Origin: Isoetes taiwanensis
Taxonomy: Eukaryota; Streptophyta; Lycopodiopsida; Isoetales; Isoetaceae
NCBI GenBank assembly: GCA_021234155.1
Contig: JAJEKV010000078.1
Location: forward strand, 372,001-436,000
Direction of reading: 5' to 3'
Length of the DNA: 64,000 nt
Below are positions 22,934-35,212 of the stretch, piece after piece (position 1 is the stretch's first letter; every line of letters starts with the position of its first letter). Position numbers and translations under genes: made by a program. The notes under the pieces were generated by a model, which worked only from the letters and a program-made list of their open reading frames with translations, had not been told where the DNA came from and searched no databases.

Positions 22934-23930
22934 GTAAAAATGCCCAGCGTTGCTGGGCATAAGTTGGGAGCCTATAAATGTTTAGGCCGCAATGAGAAAA
23001 GTGTGCAATAATAATGGTTTTTTTTTTTTTTTTGAAGGACGACAAGCATTATTCACCAACTAAAAACCAGAGCAACATAAAATGCAAAGACAGGATTATA
23101 ACCCCAGTGGACAAACCGATCCAACTGAGCACAACCACCTGCCTATGCAAAAGAATGAATCTGAAGGTAAGTATGCCAGATCAGTACTTTCTTCTCTTGA
23201 TCAAGAGAAGAACAATTGTAAGCCATAACAATTTTATTTTGCGCCCACTGAAGAACAATCTCATCCTCAGTATCTACGCCCTTAAAGATAAACAACCTCC
23301 TTCTCTTCCAGATTGACCATAAAAGCCAGCCACATGCGAGATGAAAAGCTCGTTTCCGTAGTCTGGGCCAAGCATCAGGATAGATAGCAAGCAAAATTTG
23401 CTGGCTAGATCGAGACGTGCCAAAAAGGGTCAACAACCAAGACCATGCCTGCCGAAGCCGCTCACACAAGAAAAAACAATGCTCAATACTCTCAACCCTT
23501 TGCTGGCATAAAGGACAGAGCTCTGAAATTCGATTATCCATTTTATGGACTAACCTGTTGACTCTGAGGCATCTATGGATCACTTGCCACCACAAAACTA
23601 CTACTTTGGGATGAAGCAGCTTATCCCATGCAATAATAATGGTGCCTAAAATTGTTGGGCTTTACTTGAAAAGCTGTAGACAATACACGTGCATGCAACT
23701 ATCGTCTACACGCGCACACCTAAAACCACGGATCTTGGCCAGCATGAATTTGGCCATCGGATTGCAGCATCAAATATTGACCGTTGGATCACTTTGGTTG
23801 AAGACACTTTGGTTGCACCACACAACTTTATAATATAAAGTTTATTTATTGTCGTTAAGCATGACAGGAACAAATGTGCAATTCCTTTTTTCAAATTCGG
23901 TCATTCCAAGGACATCCGGTATGGAAGATG
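22924..23930 (-). mobile_element. Helitron-like element copy 2, interrupted by a LINE
   Basis: Its minus-strand 3' end has the hairpin TGCCCAGC-AAC-GCTGGGCA (22941-22959) followed by TTTTTACTATATACTAG (22924-22940). The body 22941-23018 plus 23644-23930 matches 51365-51735 almost base for base, except that the LINE at 23019-23628 is absent there. Homology ends at GGACATCCGGTATGG (23916-23930). No TC 5' end was fixed. Confidence 0.6.
23019..23628 (-). mobile_element. 5'-truncated LINE insertion with 15-bp target duplication
   Basis: Minus-strand sequence ends in GTCCTTC plus poly(A) (T run from 23018). The open frame 23595-23143 is the C-terminal zinc-binding region of LINE reverse transcriptases: MWWQVIHRCLRVNRLVHKM, LCPLCQQRVESIEHCFFLC, WLLWSIWKRRRLFIFKG. 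It is flanked by TGCAATAATAATGGT at 23004-23018 and 23629-23643, a perfect 15-bp target-site duplication. The uninterrupted site is at 51428-51442. The frame is intact over this segment, so the insertion is young relative to neighbours, but it lacks the reverse transcriptase core. Confidence 0.93.
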
Positions 23931-24059
23931 CGGCATGATGATGTAGGGCATGTGTTCAAGACAATGGTGGTGTACGTAGGTTTTGCCAATGCCTTTAAGC
24001 CCTAATGGGGGTGGGGGGGGCGATGATCAATGTTCAAGCCAACTTTTTTTCAAGTCTAT

Positions 24060-26443
24060 AATGCTTTTTGGATTTCAAGAGACAACGACGATTTGGATAA
24101 GCTCCTTAATTGGGCTGCATCTCCCTCATCCCCAAGTGTAAGGAGCCTTCTTCAATTTCGATTGGCGTCCCATTACCTTGTTGTCTTCATTTTACAAGAT
24201 CTTTGCTAAAGCTTATGCTCAAAAGCTTCGTGACATTCTTGCTGATTCTATATCCTCTACACGGTCGGGTTTCCCTGCGCGGACGGTGTATTTTAAATAA
24301 TGTAGCGGCTGCCTATGAGGGTATTTATTGGGCAAGATTGCGGGCTCATGAGATTGTTTACTTGAAGTTGGATTTTGCAAAAGCCTATGGCGGTGTTGAT
24401 TGGACTTTCTTGGAAAAGTGTCTCTTGCATCTTGGCTTTGGTGCACACTTCGCTGGCGATGTAATGAGACTCCACTATTACGCTCATTCTCATTGTTCTT
24501 TTTCAAGGAGAGCCTTCACATTCTTTCAGGTTGGTCGTGGCATTCGTCAAGGTTGCCCATTGGCACCATTGCTCTTCACAATTGTAGCGAGAGGTTCTCT
24601 CTCAAATTTTCTCACTTTTTGCACAAGATGGCATCTTGCATGGACTCCCCATGCATAATGGGTCGCATGAGGAGATTTGTAATCGATGAGCGGATGATAC
24701 TTTTCTTTTCCTAAAAATTTGATGAGCACAATCTGCGAATGCCATCTCACTATTGGATTCCTTTTCCTTAGCATCGGTATCTTCGTTAGATGGCGAAGTG
24801 TCTTTGCATTGTGGGCCGCAGGATACTCGGTTCCACCGAGTGTTTCTTGCATTTCCATGGAAGGTCCTTCCTCATGGCAAAGCGACCAAGCTTCTTGGTA
24901 TTCTGTGGGGATTCATATTTCATTTGGAGATCGTGGGATCTTTGTTGTTAAGGCCTTGGAAAACACTTGTTACGGTGGTCCACGGCTAAATTGTCCATAG
25001 CGGTCGAATTATCGTAGCCAAATCGGTGTTGAGTGGCACACATGTCTATATGGCTTGGTTATCACGGCACCACAAGCAAAGATGCAGCTCATCATCGAAT
25101 TGTTGAATTTCATGCGGGGTGGTACGTGAAGAAAGGGTTGATGTCAAGGTGGGTTGGGTGAAGTGCATCTTACCAAAGCAGCGTGGGGACTTGGGATGAT
25201 CGACTTTCTCCTCTGAGCAAAGTATTAATTTCCAAGTTCATCGGAGGATCTTGAATAATGTTGATGTGTCTCGGCTCACGACTTACGTCCCAATCATTGC
25301 AGCTTTGTGTCTCCTTTGGCTCTCCTTCTATCAAGGCTTTGCTTCCTTGGGCTCTTTTCTATCCGTTGTCGACTTATGCTAATGTCGTCTCCTTTCCTCG
25401 GAGGGTTGCTTGATGCTTGGAATATTGTGCGACGCTTTTCCATCTCCACCCTATGGCAAGAAGTTTTCTTTGGAGCTAGTTGTTGGTGGATCCCTTTGGG
25501 CGATAACCAAACAGATCGCCTTTGGTAGCATCAGTTCATCCCTCGACACACGGCTACTGAAACTAGCGGGGTGTGCTTACAATTTCTGCATGGTACGGTG
25601 AAACACGATTCTTGACATGGGAAGAATTTGGGACAAAGTTCCTTCTTTTAAGATGGGATGCGCACAATTTGGCGGCAGGTCATTGCCATTCTTCCTCCTA
25701 TACCACAAGTAGCGGCTTCCCATCTCACGGGTGGTTCATGAGAATGTTAAGGCTGAGCATTTGGTGAATTCTATGTATAAGATCCTTCTTATGGGCAGAG
25801 GTGTTGCCCCCCTCACAAAATGGCCTTTGGTGGTACCGGTGAATCAGCGAGAAAGTAGTTTGAACCGGGTTTGGGACAAGTTACTTCATCCAAAGTTGTC
25901 GGGTTTTGTGGTGGCAGATCATCCATAGATTGCCCTTTATGCGCGAGAGGGATGAGACAATCGAGCATTGTTTCTTCTTATGCCCAAGCATGCTAGACCC
26001 GGCTTGGTTGTGGCTTTGAGTCTTTTTATTGCGGTTTGAATAGTCAACAAGTCTTATTGGCGGTGTGCCCCAAGTTCTTGGGACAATATGGCAAAGAGGG
26101 CATTTCACTTAGCTTCAAAGCATGGATCATTTGGTCAGCGTGGAAAGAAGAAACCTCTTTATTTTCAAGGGCCATAGAGCCCCGATGCTCAAGTGCTTAT
26201 TGAAGCTAAGCAATGCATCGTCAAAGCGTATATATCTTCCTCAAGTAAAGGATGAAGTGAAGAATCGTGTTGGGTACACTATCTCGGATTAACACTTATA
26301 TGTAACTCATTTACATGTTTGTGTCTTTGTAAGGTGGCGGGTGGTTTTGCTCGTGGACAATTCCTCCTTTGGATTTTCAGTCCCCATCTCTGTTGCTCGT
26401 TTCGATGATTAATAAAGTTTCACGTCCTTCAAAAAAAAAAAAA
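24060..26443 (+). pseudogene. LINE ORF2 relic with poly(A)
   Basis: The plus strand reads ISLIPK (24120), then FAKAYGGVDWTFLEKCLLHL and GRGIRQGCPLAPLLF (24535-24575), the reverse-transcriptase palm motifs of plant L1-type LINEs. The catalytic Y/F-ADD reads stop-Ala-Asp-Asp (TGA at 24687-24689). Further blocks follow in various frames: the RNase-H-less linker, then CPLCARGMRQSSI and WIIWSAWKEE near 26000-26140, the zinc-binding domain. It ends ATTAATAAAGTTTCACGTCCTTC plus poly(A) at 26430-26443. It has many frameshifts, is far older than the LINE at 23.0 kb, but shares its 3' tail. The 5' end is not determined. Confidence 0.8.
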
Positions 26444-29170
26444 TTCCATTAATGTTATGTAATACATAAACCATTAAGACTTTCTAGGGAGTAACAGGGA
26501 AGCAATGTTAAAACGCCTATTAGTTGTTTGTGTTAATTGGAAACGATAACATTGGAAGCAATTTATATCGCAGCCTAGAAGTGCGAGTGAGGAAATTGTA
26601 AGCAAAATATGTAGTTTCATTTTATTTAGTATTTTCTTCAGCAATTGTTCATTATTTATAGATTTGGCTTTCTTTTATTTAATTATTAGATTTGGCTTTC
26701 TTTTATTTAATTACTGTGCATTCATTGAACATCTCCTGCACAATAGTCTAAAACTGTTCTAAAACTGTTGTGATAGCTAAGCATCAATTATGAACTTTGG
26801 ATAAAACATGGGGCTAGCATTTGAAGCCTCATTTCCAAAACATGAGCATTCTACATAACTACACTCTTGCAATGTGATTTCACAATATGAAACCTATTTT
26901 AGCATATGAATATGGTCCAAATAGATAATGAAAAGCTGGAATATCGTAACACTACAGGACGAAACAAAGATGGAGCCACTTCAACTGTAACATAGCTTCA
27001 AATTATATAATGTATGTCCTGATATTGCACGAACATAGCATTTTCAAATAAGTTGCAAGATACATTATGTTTTCCTGATTTTTGCTCAGTTCTACACCCA
27101 AGTGTAAAAAGCCGTTAACCGTAGACCATTGGCAATCAATGATGCACATAGGAATGTGCATCAAAATCAAAATGTGATTCATATCACATTTACCTTAGAA
27201 TGTATTTACCTTAGAATATTAAAGATCACCATCTCTGATTGCACCATCTCTGATGATGTTCACCATCTCTGATTGCATGTAGAAAGACATGAACAGGAAA
27301 TCTTGTCCAAAATAACAATTGGTTACAAAACGCTAACCTGCATATGTACCTGTGTTTATCAGCTTTCCCATTGTGGGGCAATAACAAATTTGCCAAGGAA
27401 TCAATCCTAGAGCTTAGTCTGATAATTTGAATGCCTTGCAAACTTATTACCTTTGATAAAAGGTGCATTAGAATATTTGAATTGAGAGGATCTTCTACCT
27501 GTAGATCATGCTGGTCAATTGTCCTTCCACAGTGGAGGTAGTTACTGTTGGCAATCATATAAACATGTTGCATGCATTAACTGCTCATAACTCTTCAAGG
27601 ATTTGGAAGTGTTCTAACAGACCAAAAGTTAAATCGAATGTCAGGCACACGGGCACACGTTCGTCTTCAGCATAACTGGAGCTTGAGGAAAAGGTTCTCA
27701 CGGGACTCCTTCAAGCCTTAGCAGAACACAATTTTAGTGAGCAGAGTTGAACTTTCATTTCATTATAAGATCGGAAAGCAACATATTTTTAATCTATTCT
27801 AAAATTCACAAAAGAATAGATGTAACCGTCTAAATCCTTATGTTAGTCGTATCTTCTTACCATTGAGTTATCTTGAGGGAGCACAATTATGTAATTCATG
27901 CCAAAATCACTATTATGTACCACATGAATGAGTTCTCCAGATAAAATTCTATTTTTTGCGAAAAGCAGACCTCTGCATGTTCAAAAACAAATAGTCAAGT
28001 AATATTCCATCCTGATAGGTGGAATAAATAGAAAAGGAAACACCAGTGACGTAAAAGGACAATCATGTTTCCTAAATTTGCTGGACGACCATGGAAAAGG
28101 CAGCTTACAATCTTGCGATCTTGCATGCTAGAATTCCAAAACCCACCTCCAACATTATAATATTGCTTCTAGAGTACCAAATCTCCAACAATCTGATCTT
28201 TTACACTGCCTAAATGATGGCATTACATAATTCTTTATTCAAAAAACCTGAAGATGAAACATAAAGAGGAATAAAACATCATACAGATTAAGAGCAAATA
28301 GAAGAAAAAGAGTGTTGCTGTGGACAAACTGACCTGGAGTGTTATCATTTGAGAGTCTATCTCAATTTTACTTTATTGGCAAAATCGTTTTCTTTTCTTG
28401 AAACGTTGGGCACCTGCAGTGTGCTGCATAGAAACAATAAAGAATACTGCATTTTTATGCAAAAAGGAAACAGTTTTAAGTCCCAAAGAAAAGGAGATTG
28501 TTTTGATTCATTACTCCTTATCTTCTCCTCAATTACCATCCATATTAAAGCTTATGTATCTATCATCGACTGTGTTAAATATTTGGGACAAAAAAATCTG
28601 AGGTGCCAAGAGGTACACAACATGTACTGCGAGTGAAACGGGGTGCAGTATTTCGAGGTGAATGAATCCATGTTTTTGCAACTCTGCAAATGCAATAAAC
28701 CTAGTCTATGTCTTCACAAAACTGACCCTTGAAAATAAAGACGAAGTATTCAACGACTTGAGCGGAACACATACCTACAATCCCATCGACCCTGAAAGGA
28801 TGTTGCATGCCGAAAATGGAGTTATAGCACCATGGACATGAAACCATCATCCAATTAAATTGGGATTATGTCAACTCCAAAATCACGCCAACCTGCTATT
28901 GTCTTCTAGGGGGTTTTTGTTTTTTTTAATCTTTTTTTTTGGACTTCAAAAATAACATAAGGTTGCGATTCACGTGTGACTTTTCATATGCGAATTGAAA
29001 TATGCAGAAATGAAGAGCAAGTTGCTAACATAGATGAGACAAATATTGCTTGCTCGATAGATGATAATATTAGGTTTGATAATAACAAATTGCATGGAAC
29101 GCGAGGCACTTCCAGACTCGAAATTATCGATACATGGCACAAATATCATACAAAAATATCATATATTCCA
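26444..29170. other. Noncoding or unrecognised region
   Basis: AT-rich DNA without a recognised gene. A minus-strand frame at 27573-27226 (with YLHCGRTIDQHDLQVEDPL) is protein-like but has no known family. A 14-bp unit CACCATCTCTGATT repeats three times at 27227-27275. Nothing else is supported. Confidence 0.4.
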
Positions 29171-29178
29171 ATAAAACA

Positions 29179-29830
29179 TTAAGGGATCAATCCATGTTTT
29201 TCCACGTATTTAACAAGGTGTGGTTCCATGTCAGCCGTTCTATCCAGTTCTGGGTACGAATCTAACACTTCACCCACCGTCATCCCCATAGCCAAATTAT
29301 GCATAATAGACACAAACTTCACCAGAAAATCATCTGTCGCAAAGTTTTTTGGATCGTAAGATGGTGGATTCAGGGCCTGTGTTTGATTGTAGAAGCATTT
29401 GAGAGCATCATCATCCACTATGATTATATCATCCTTATTCTCGATACCAAGTTCGTCCATCATGTTACTCAAGTGTTCAATGAAGATAGGCTTGCCTGTT
29501 GGATCCTTGGGATTAGTGAACTTCACACATTTGTTCGATCCCAAAGGGTCAACCAATGTCTCACGCATTTCCCCATTGCCTCCAAAGTATCCTTGATGTT
29601 CCTTAGTTCCATGGATGACCAAATACCAACTTCGAAATAACCCGAATGCCTCGCCTAGCATCTCCTTCAAGTCTTGACGCGGATAGATCCACTTGGTGTT
29701 TGATTCTCTTGGTGTGTCGATGAAACTGTTCTCTAGCCACTTTATTTTTGGGAAAAGTCTTGCAAAGGACTCCGTTTAGGTCGAACACCACAACCTTCTT
29801 AGAAACGCAATGGAAGTTGAAACATCAAAC
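29179..29830 (-). pseudogene. FCP1-like HAD phosphatase domain, one frameshift
   Basis: The minus strand begins KKVVVFDLNGVLCKTF, a HAD-superfamily motif I of the FCP1/SCP type (D-x-N-G, where Asp is the nucleophile), and continues in a second frame as KWIYPRQDLKEMLGEAFGLF and SWYLVIHGTKEHQGYFGG. Then DDIIIVDDDALKCF supplies the acidic motif, and YDPKNFATDDFLVKFVSIMH and the LDSYPELD tail complete it. The two frames meet at a run of C/A bases near 29740 and differ by one base. FCP1-type proteins dephosphorylate serine, classically in the RNA polymerase II C-terminal tail; the substrate here is unknown. The domain is about 200 residues and ends at a stop at 29179. It is upstream-flanked by palindromes. 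Confidence 0.65.
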
Positions 29831-29870
29831 ATGTATCCGGGTCAGCAAGATACGATAACACAAACAATAC

Positions 29871-30014
29871 AAAACGCGTAAGCGTGATTTGAAATAGTCA
29901 ATAACCAAATCGGCTCGGGCGTGATTTAGTTTGACAACGAAAAATAATCAAAGCACGCTTGGCGGCGATTTAATTCAAAGGTAATACAAATTAAATCACG
30001 CGTGGCGCTATTTA
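29871..30014. repeat. CACGC/GCGTG palindromes, four members
   Basis: Members lie at 29871-29890 (ACGCGTAAGCGTGATTT), 29911-29926, 29951-29971 (GCACGCTTGGCGGCGATTT) and 29991-30014 (AAATCACGCGTGGCGCTATTT). All carry the AAATCACGC ... GCGTGATTT pattern. They lie in the gap between the phosphatase block and the next coding block. Confidence 0.75.
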
Positions 30015-32084
30015 AATGGGCAAGGCCATACCTATCATCTTAGGTTTATTTGCCAGTCATCGGCCATCATTCTCCCCTTCGCCACCCTTAATCTTCGTCT
30101 TCTTCCCGATTTGTTAGAATTGTTATTTTCTATTAGTTCCATTGCGTCCTTCAAGCTCGACATTATTTTACTATTGATTTGGCAAACCCGCGGAATCACT
30201 AGAGCCGCCGATGCCTTCATTTTCGGTTTCCACATCAATTAGTTCATTGTTAACTTGTGAATCTACTCTATTGTTGCTTGCATCACCCGCAATGTGGGCA
30301 AAAATATTCCCTAAGTTCGCCGCCATCATCCGAGTACTTTGAGCAACCGGTTTAGCGGCTATTTGTTCATTCTTGCTTTCCTTATATCGCAGTTACTAGT
30401 TCCCACTCCGGAAGCAACGTCCACTTTCGAATTGGACAAGTCTCACGAGACTTTTGATTCTTGATGATTTCGGGTTGCCATAAGGGCCTTTAGGAGACTT
30501 GGCAAGCACATGCATGAGGAATGGTTCAAGAAAGTCTTTGGCCTGCTCATCACTCACAAAGCGGTGACATCTTCTTGCACCCATAAGAGCCTCTCGGGCA
30601 ATATAACCTCAACATGAAGCTCCAAGCAGGTTGTATCAATTGGAGCAAATGCCTCGGCGAGGTAAGCTTGACCATAGGCGGGGAAATCCATTTTTATTTA
30701 AGGGGGCCCTTCTCCTTAGTTTGTAGCTCGTGCTTGATTTCCCCACTTAGGGGGGTCCCGATCCTCATCCTCTTGACTCATCCTCGATTACGGACCGATC
30801 CCGATCCGTATGAAAGAATATAGTTCTTATGTGCGGATCATCTAGAAGAAAACATTCCCATGCTGCGCTATTGTCACCCTTGGCCTTAGCAATATCATAT
30901 TCCTCGTCCGACGGCATGGATATCATAATAAAGATCACATGTGCCATCTTAGATTCTGTTCGCGACTCATTATCCTTAACATCATATATTAGGCATCCCT
31001 CCCTAATAACTTTGAGGCACTCGGATCATGAGCGCAGATAGTGCATGCAGATGTGACTCACGAAGGACAAACGATGACAATAGTGAAGGACCTCTCGGTT
31101 GTCAATCCTATACTGACTGGTAAAGAAGCTCTTTGTAGTCCTTCGGTTCATGCCCATATCTCCTCTCCCACCCTCTTTGTCCAACACAAAGAGTGATATA
31201 TTTTTAAAGGAAGTTGAATCGGGCAAGAGACCTTTGTACCCAATGGGACTGAATCTTGGGGCGGTGTCGTCTTCTCCAAAGTAATCTTCTTCACAAGGGC
31301 CACTTTTCTTCTCAACTCAGCCCAATTACCTTAGGGGGTAGAGTCTCCTTATGTTTTGTATTTTTAGCCTTCCAATTCTTTAGGAAGTCCTTTGACGAGA
31401 ATACAAACTTCTTGATGTCATCATTCTTGACCTTGTATTTGTCCGGCAATCCAATTTGAGATAATGCCACATCCCCTAGATAGCCTTTGTAACTTTCGGC
31501 TCCTACGGTGACTTCATTGTCATTACATCCTTTACATGATTGCAAAGCACTCAACGAAGGACATCCTATCCTTGGTGAAAGCACCCTTCTTGTATAAGAC
31601 TTCCTTCTTTAAGCCTTTGGTCTAAAACCCAAATGGTCTCGGCGTCGTCTAGCCCCCGAGTCTTTCTCATCTCTGTCACATTCAAGTCAAAGATGCTTAC
31701 ATCAACGGGGAGGCACCCTACCCATAGTATCCGGCGGCTTCCCTTGTGCATAAGCGTCCCGAATTCATTCCACTTGAGCCATACTTGCCTCCTTACAAAA
31801 CACAATCTTATACGAGTCTCGTTGGTCGACTGCTTTGGATGAGCTTTGAAGGATACGCAATGTCATCACCACCTTTTTCTTTGATTTTCTTGCGGTCTTC
31901 TTCTTCTCTCAGTATAATTGTCTGCGGCGAGTCCGGCTCCAGCGGCTTTGAATGCCTCGGACTTTGACCCGCCATGCGGTGGGCAATGGGCAGCCATATT
32001 CCACCCCGCTGGCCGGGCGTGGCCAGCTTGTTCAGCGTATGGATTTGCAATAATACGGACATTGAATCAATATCATAGAATAGA

Positions 32085-32143
32085 AACACGCCGGCAGCGA
32101 TTTGAATAGAATTGATGAAGAGAAAAATCACGCTGGCGTGAAA
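32085..32143. repeat. Two more CACGC/GCGTG palindromes
   Basis: AACACGCCGGCAGCGATTT at about 32085-32105 and AAATCACGCTGGCGTGAAAT at 32126-32145 are members of the same family as 29.87 kb. They lie just left of the long inverted repeat. Confidence 0.75.
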
Positions 32144-32163
32144 TGAATAAAGTTACTAATGCA

Positions 32164-32351
32164 ATTCCGCGCGGGCGTGCTTTCAAATCAAACCAATTCC
32201 GCCGGGCATGTTTTTCAAATCAATCGAATTCACGCCCGGTGTTTTCAAATCAATTGGTTGACTTGAAAACACGCGGGCGTGGAATTCGATTGATTTCAAA
32301 ACACGCCGCTGGCGTGGAATTGGTTTGATTTGAAAGCACGCCGGGCGGAAT
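32164..32351. repeat. ~90-bp-arm inverted repeat carrying three palindromes per arm
   Basis: The left arm (32164 to ~32256) and right arm (~32260 to 32351) are near-perfect complements, e.g. TTTCAAATCAAACCAATTCC left pairs with GGAATTGGTTTGATTTGAAA right. Each arm itself holds three short CG-rich palindromes, and the arms differ mainly at those palindromes. A transcript could fold into one long hairpin or a row of small ones. It lies between two coding blocks. Confidence 0.88.
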
Positions 32352-33584
32352 ACAATTTATGAAACCAAGGTTGATTACCTTTTGTATAGAAATGTCTTCC
32401 CCATTTCATTCAAAGTTGCACTAATCTCAGCCAAATCTGCGGGTGAAGTATTGGCATCCAAGATCGACACCTCCTATACGCATAGTGATTGTAGAACACT
32501 TTTTGGCTGTTTGTTTGTTACTTTGCTGATGATGGCCTTTTGTGCCTCAACGGAATGCTGCCGTCGATGATGACATATTTAATATCATCACTTGATAATA
32601 TCTCCCGGACGTTCATTCCACCTGCCCAGCTTGTTCGAGATCATATCCCAAGGTAGCACATCCATTTGGCATAGGCATTTGACCGGATTACTAATCATGC
32701 TCTCAACAATCTCCATGGCATGTCTTTGGATCATATCTTACGCTAACATAAATGGAGCTTGGTGAACGGATGAGGGACTTCACATGGATGTAAAAAGTTT
32801 CCTTAAGACCCAAAGTGGATAATGGTCAGAGTATTTATTCAGCTTGTTCATGGCCTCTAGCTGCGCCACTCTGTCCTGTTCATTCTCAAAAACAGAAGCC
32901 TCCATGCCTTCGACAACTGCAGGTTGAACATTCTTCCCTAGATCTAGGACCCTCTTAGAAGCTTTCAAGTCAGCCAATTCCTAGCTTCTTTCGCAAATAG
33001 TGACTTGGTGTCGGTTTAGTGAACATGCCTCTACGCACAGCCTGTAACCCCTTGGCAAATAGATATTGGCGTAACTGCTACATTGGTTGGCCAACCATAC
33101 TTAAAACATGTCTCACCGTTCACATCTGTCTTCATGAACGTATCCTTGTATGCGATAGCTCTCTGGGTGAGTAAGTCCGAAAGCAGATCTTTCTTTCCGC
33201 TTCGTGTAATCTCCAAGAGCAATTTGCGGTTGGTGTCATCCTCTTCCTCACAAGAGATTAGGATCCCTTGTTTGGCCATCTTTATGCGCTTCCTTTTTCC
33301 TCGAGAAGAGAGTTAAGTCGAGCTTGCCATTTGTCTTGGCAAGGTCAACGTACCACCTCGGCACCCTTCGCCCATTTCCTCTTGAGTGCAAGGCATGTGG
33401 GGTCGGTGGTTGCTATAAGAATCGGCCCTTCATCATCTAAGGTGAGATCATATGGTAATGCAAGATGGGTCGCCCGCGCCCTTGCTTTCTTGGCGTGATT
33501 AGAACCCGAATTAGTAGGGGTTTTCTTCCTCTTCAAACCTTTGCAAATGAAGATGAGCACTTTTTAGAGTACTTTTCAGAACAA

Positions 33585-33642
33585 GAGATCACGCTTGGCG
33601 TGCATTTAAACCTAAATTAGTACAAATCACGCTTGGCGTGTT
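33585..33642. repeat. Paired CACGCTTGGCGTG palindromes
   Basis: Two copies, at about 33588-33603 and 33626-33641, both reading TCACGCTTGGCGTG, lie 38 bp apart near the 3' (acceptor) end of the intron inferred between the RGG-start exon and the next exon. Confidence 0.85.
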
Positions 33643-34589
33643 GGTATCTCCTATTATTGACCATGCTATGCGTTAATTTGAAACTAAATTATTTTGCATC
33701 CACATTTTAAGCTACATACCCTTCATGAATCCATATTTCACACTATTTAACCTCATTGAACATTGCTATCTCCAACTGTCTAACACCGCTATATTCTATA
33801 TATAAAAAGCGAGCAAAATTATGTTCTCTGAGCGGACAATCGTGAAAGCATTATGGCGATGTTAATACTTAAAATTCATGCAAAGCATAATAACTCAAAC
33901 TCATGCAAAGCATATTATCTGAAGGCAAGGAAATATCTCAAATTCATGCAAGCATAATACTCTCCACACAGTGTGTATTCTGTGGCAAATTAAATACCTT
34001 GAATAGGGTTCTGTGTATTCTGATCAACGTCCTCTGAAGCTTGAGAAGAGCCGGGTTTAGAGATTCCTCTTCCACCGCTTCCTCTGCCCCGTCCGCCTCG
34101 ACCTCGATTCGCTTTAGAAGACATCTCTGGAGTCGCCTAGTAACAGAGTCGGAAGGTCATTTCGGATACGCTTTCGAAGCTGCTTTCGAAGAAATAGCTT
34201 TTTCTACCTGTACGAGAAATAGAGAAATTTGAATTTCAAGAAAACACAAAATGCAGTTTCGAAATATTCTTGACACATACAAATAATAATGACGAAGACC
34301 GTCACGACTTCTTTCATTAAGTTTTTAAAACCAATCTACCCAAAAAGTATCCCGCCAAATTTATCCCGCCTAAACGTAGTTAACCTAATCTTTCTTCTAA
34401 TTCAATTTTCCGACCGCCGGAGTTTCCATAGCCTTAAGCTTCTCAAATCAGCCGGAGACTCAAATCAGCTTCTCAAGAATGGCTCTGAGCACTCGGGTAC
34501 TCATCTCATTCCAATAGCTTGAACATTAATTTCCAATAGTAGGTGTCTCGAATAGCAATTTTTCTGCGAGTGTAGAAGATGAATGTTTC

Positions 34590-34814
34590 ATGTTAACTAC
34601 AAATCCTAAAAGGAAAGTAGGATTATGCAAGATCGACTCCATCGATCCGACCGTAAACCGTCATGGAAATTCCGGGGATAAGTATGTCCGAAGTTCTGAT
34701 GATTAAGCGCTGCGCTATGGATGAAGCTTTACCTCGCAGACACCCGGTGGGGATACGGTTGGAGAAAGTGTTGGAACATTTGTTGCATGGCCAAGAAACC
34801 GCTTTTAAAAAGGT
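34590..34814 (+). CDS. Possible exon of an unrecognised plus-strand gene
   Basis: The plus strand reads MEIPGISMSEVLMIKRCAMD and HPVGIRLEKVLEHLLHGQET, then AFKK and a good GTATGT donor at 34815. Coding-like composition and the donor support an exon; an upstream stop-containing stretch blocks extension. No family is recognised. Minus-strand frames in 35389-35631 and 34827-35177 are similarly unassigned. Confidence 0.3.
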
Positions 34815-35099
34815 ATGTAACATGTATTACATTGTAGAACTATAGAAGTAGACAAAATTTGTTGTATTCATTGGAAAAAAGATTACAATTGTATATAACT
34901 GGATAAACTGGATAAACCGGACAAAATCCTGGACTCTTGTTTCAAGCCCAGGTCTCTTGAGTAGCTGGGCTATCGATACTCCCATTTCCATTGGGGCATA
35001 GTGAATTCTTCCGGTAAAACCCCGGCCAAAACACCAGGCTCTAGCTCCACCACCCCCTTTGCTCCACCTCCACCTCCCGCTCCTCGCCTCTGCTCCACC

Positions 35100-35212
35100 T
35101 CTGCTCCATTGGTTGAACCTCCAATGCATCATTATAACGCTTCTTGGTAGTGGTTCCATTGGTTGAGCCATCTCCATTGCATCGTTATACCGCCTGTGGT
35201 AGTGGTTCGTGG
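35100..35212. repeat. Tandem duplication, ~57-bp unit
   Basis: Copies 35100-35155 and 35156-35212 both contain CCATTGGTTGA, CATTGCATC.TTATA.CGC and GGTAGTGGTTC. Upstream is a CTCCACCTC-rich stretch. Confidence 0.65.

Larger units (their letters stand above)
30035..34124 (-). pseudogene. Large unrecognised gene(s) with RGG-type N-terminus, many frameshifts
   Basis: An ATG at 34124 opens MSSKANRGRGGRGRGSGGRG, an RGG-rich start typical of RNA-binding or nucleolar proteins; this exon ends at a GT donor (34124-33998, phase 1). After an intron the frame resumes at 33554 as GLKRKKTPTNSGSNHAKKAR and continues in a chain of short frame blocks: MAKQGILISCEEEDDTNRKL, LTQRAIAYKDTFMKTDVNGE, GMFTKPTPSHYLRKK, DLGKNVQPAVVEGMEASVF, and so on to about 32390. 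A second set runs 32000-30035 (REEEDRKKIKEKGGDDIAYP, RQVWLKWNEFGTLMHKGS, YKGYLGDVALSQIGLPDKYK, HVIFIMISMPSDEEYDIAK, and a basic end GRRRRLRVAKGRMMADDW). Each junction is a one-base shift, often at a homopolymer. No domain is recognised. It may be one gene or two separated by the palindrome block at 32.1-32.35 kb. Confidence 0.4.
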
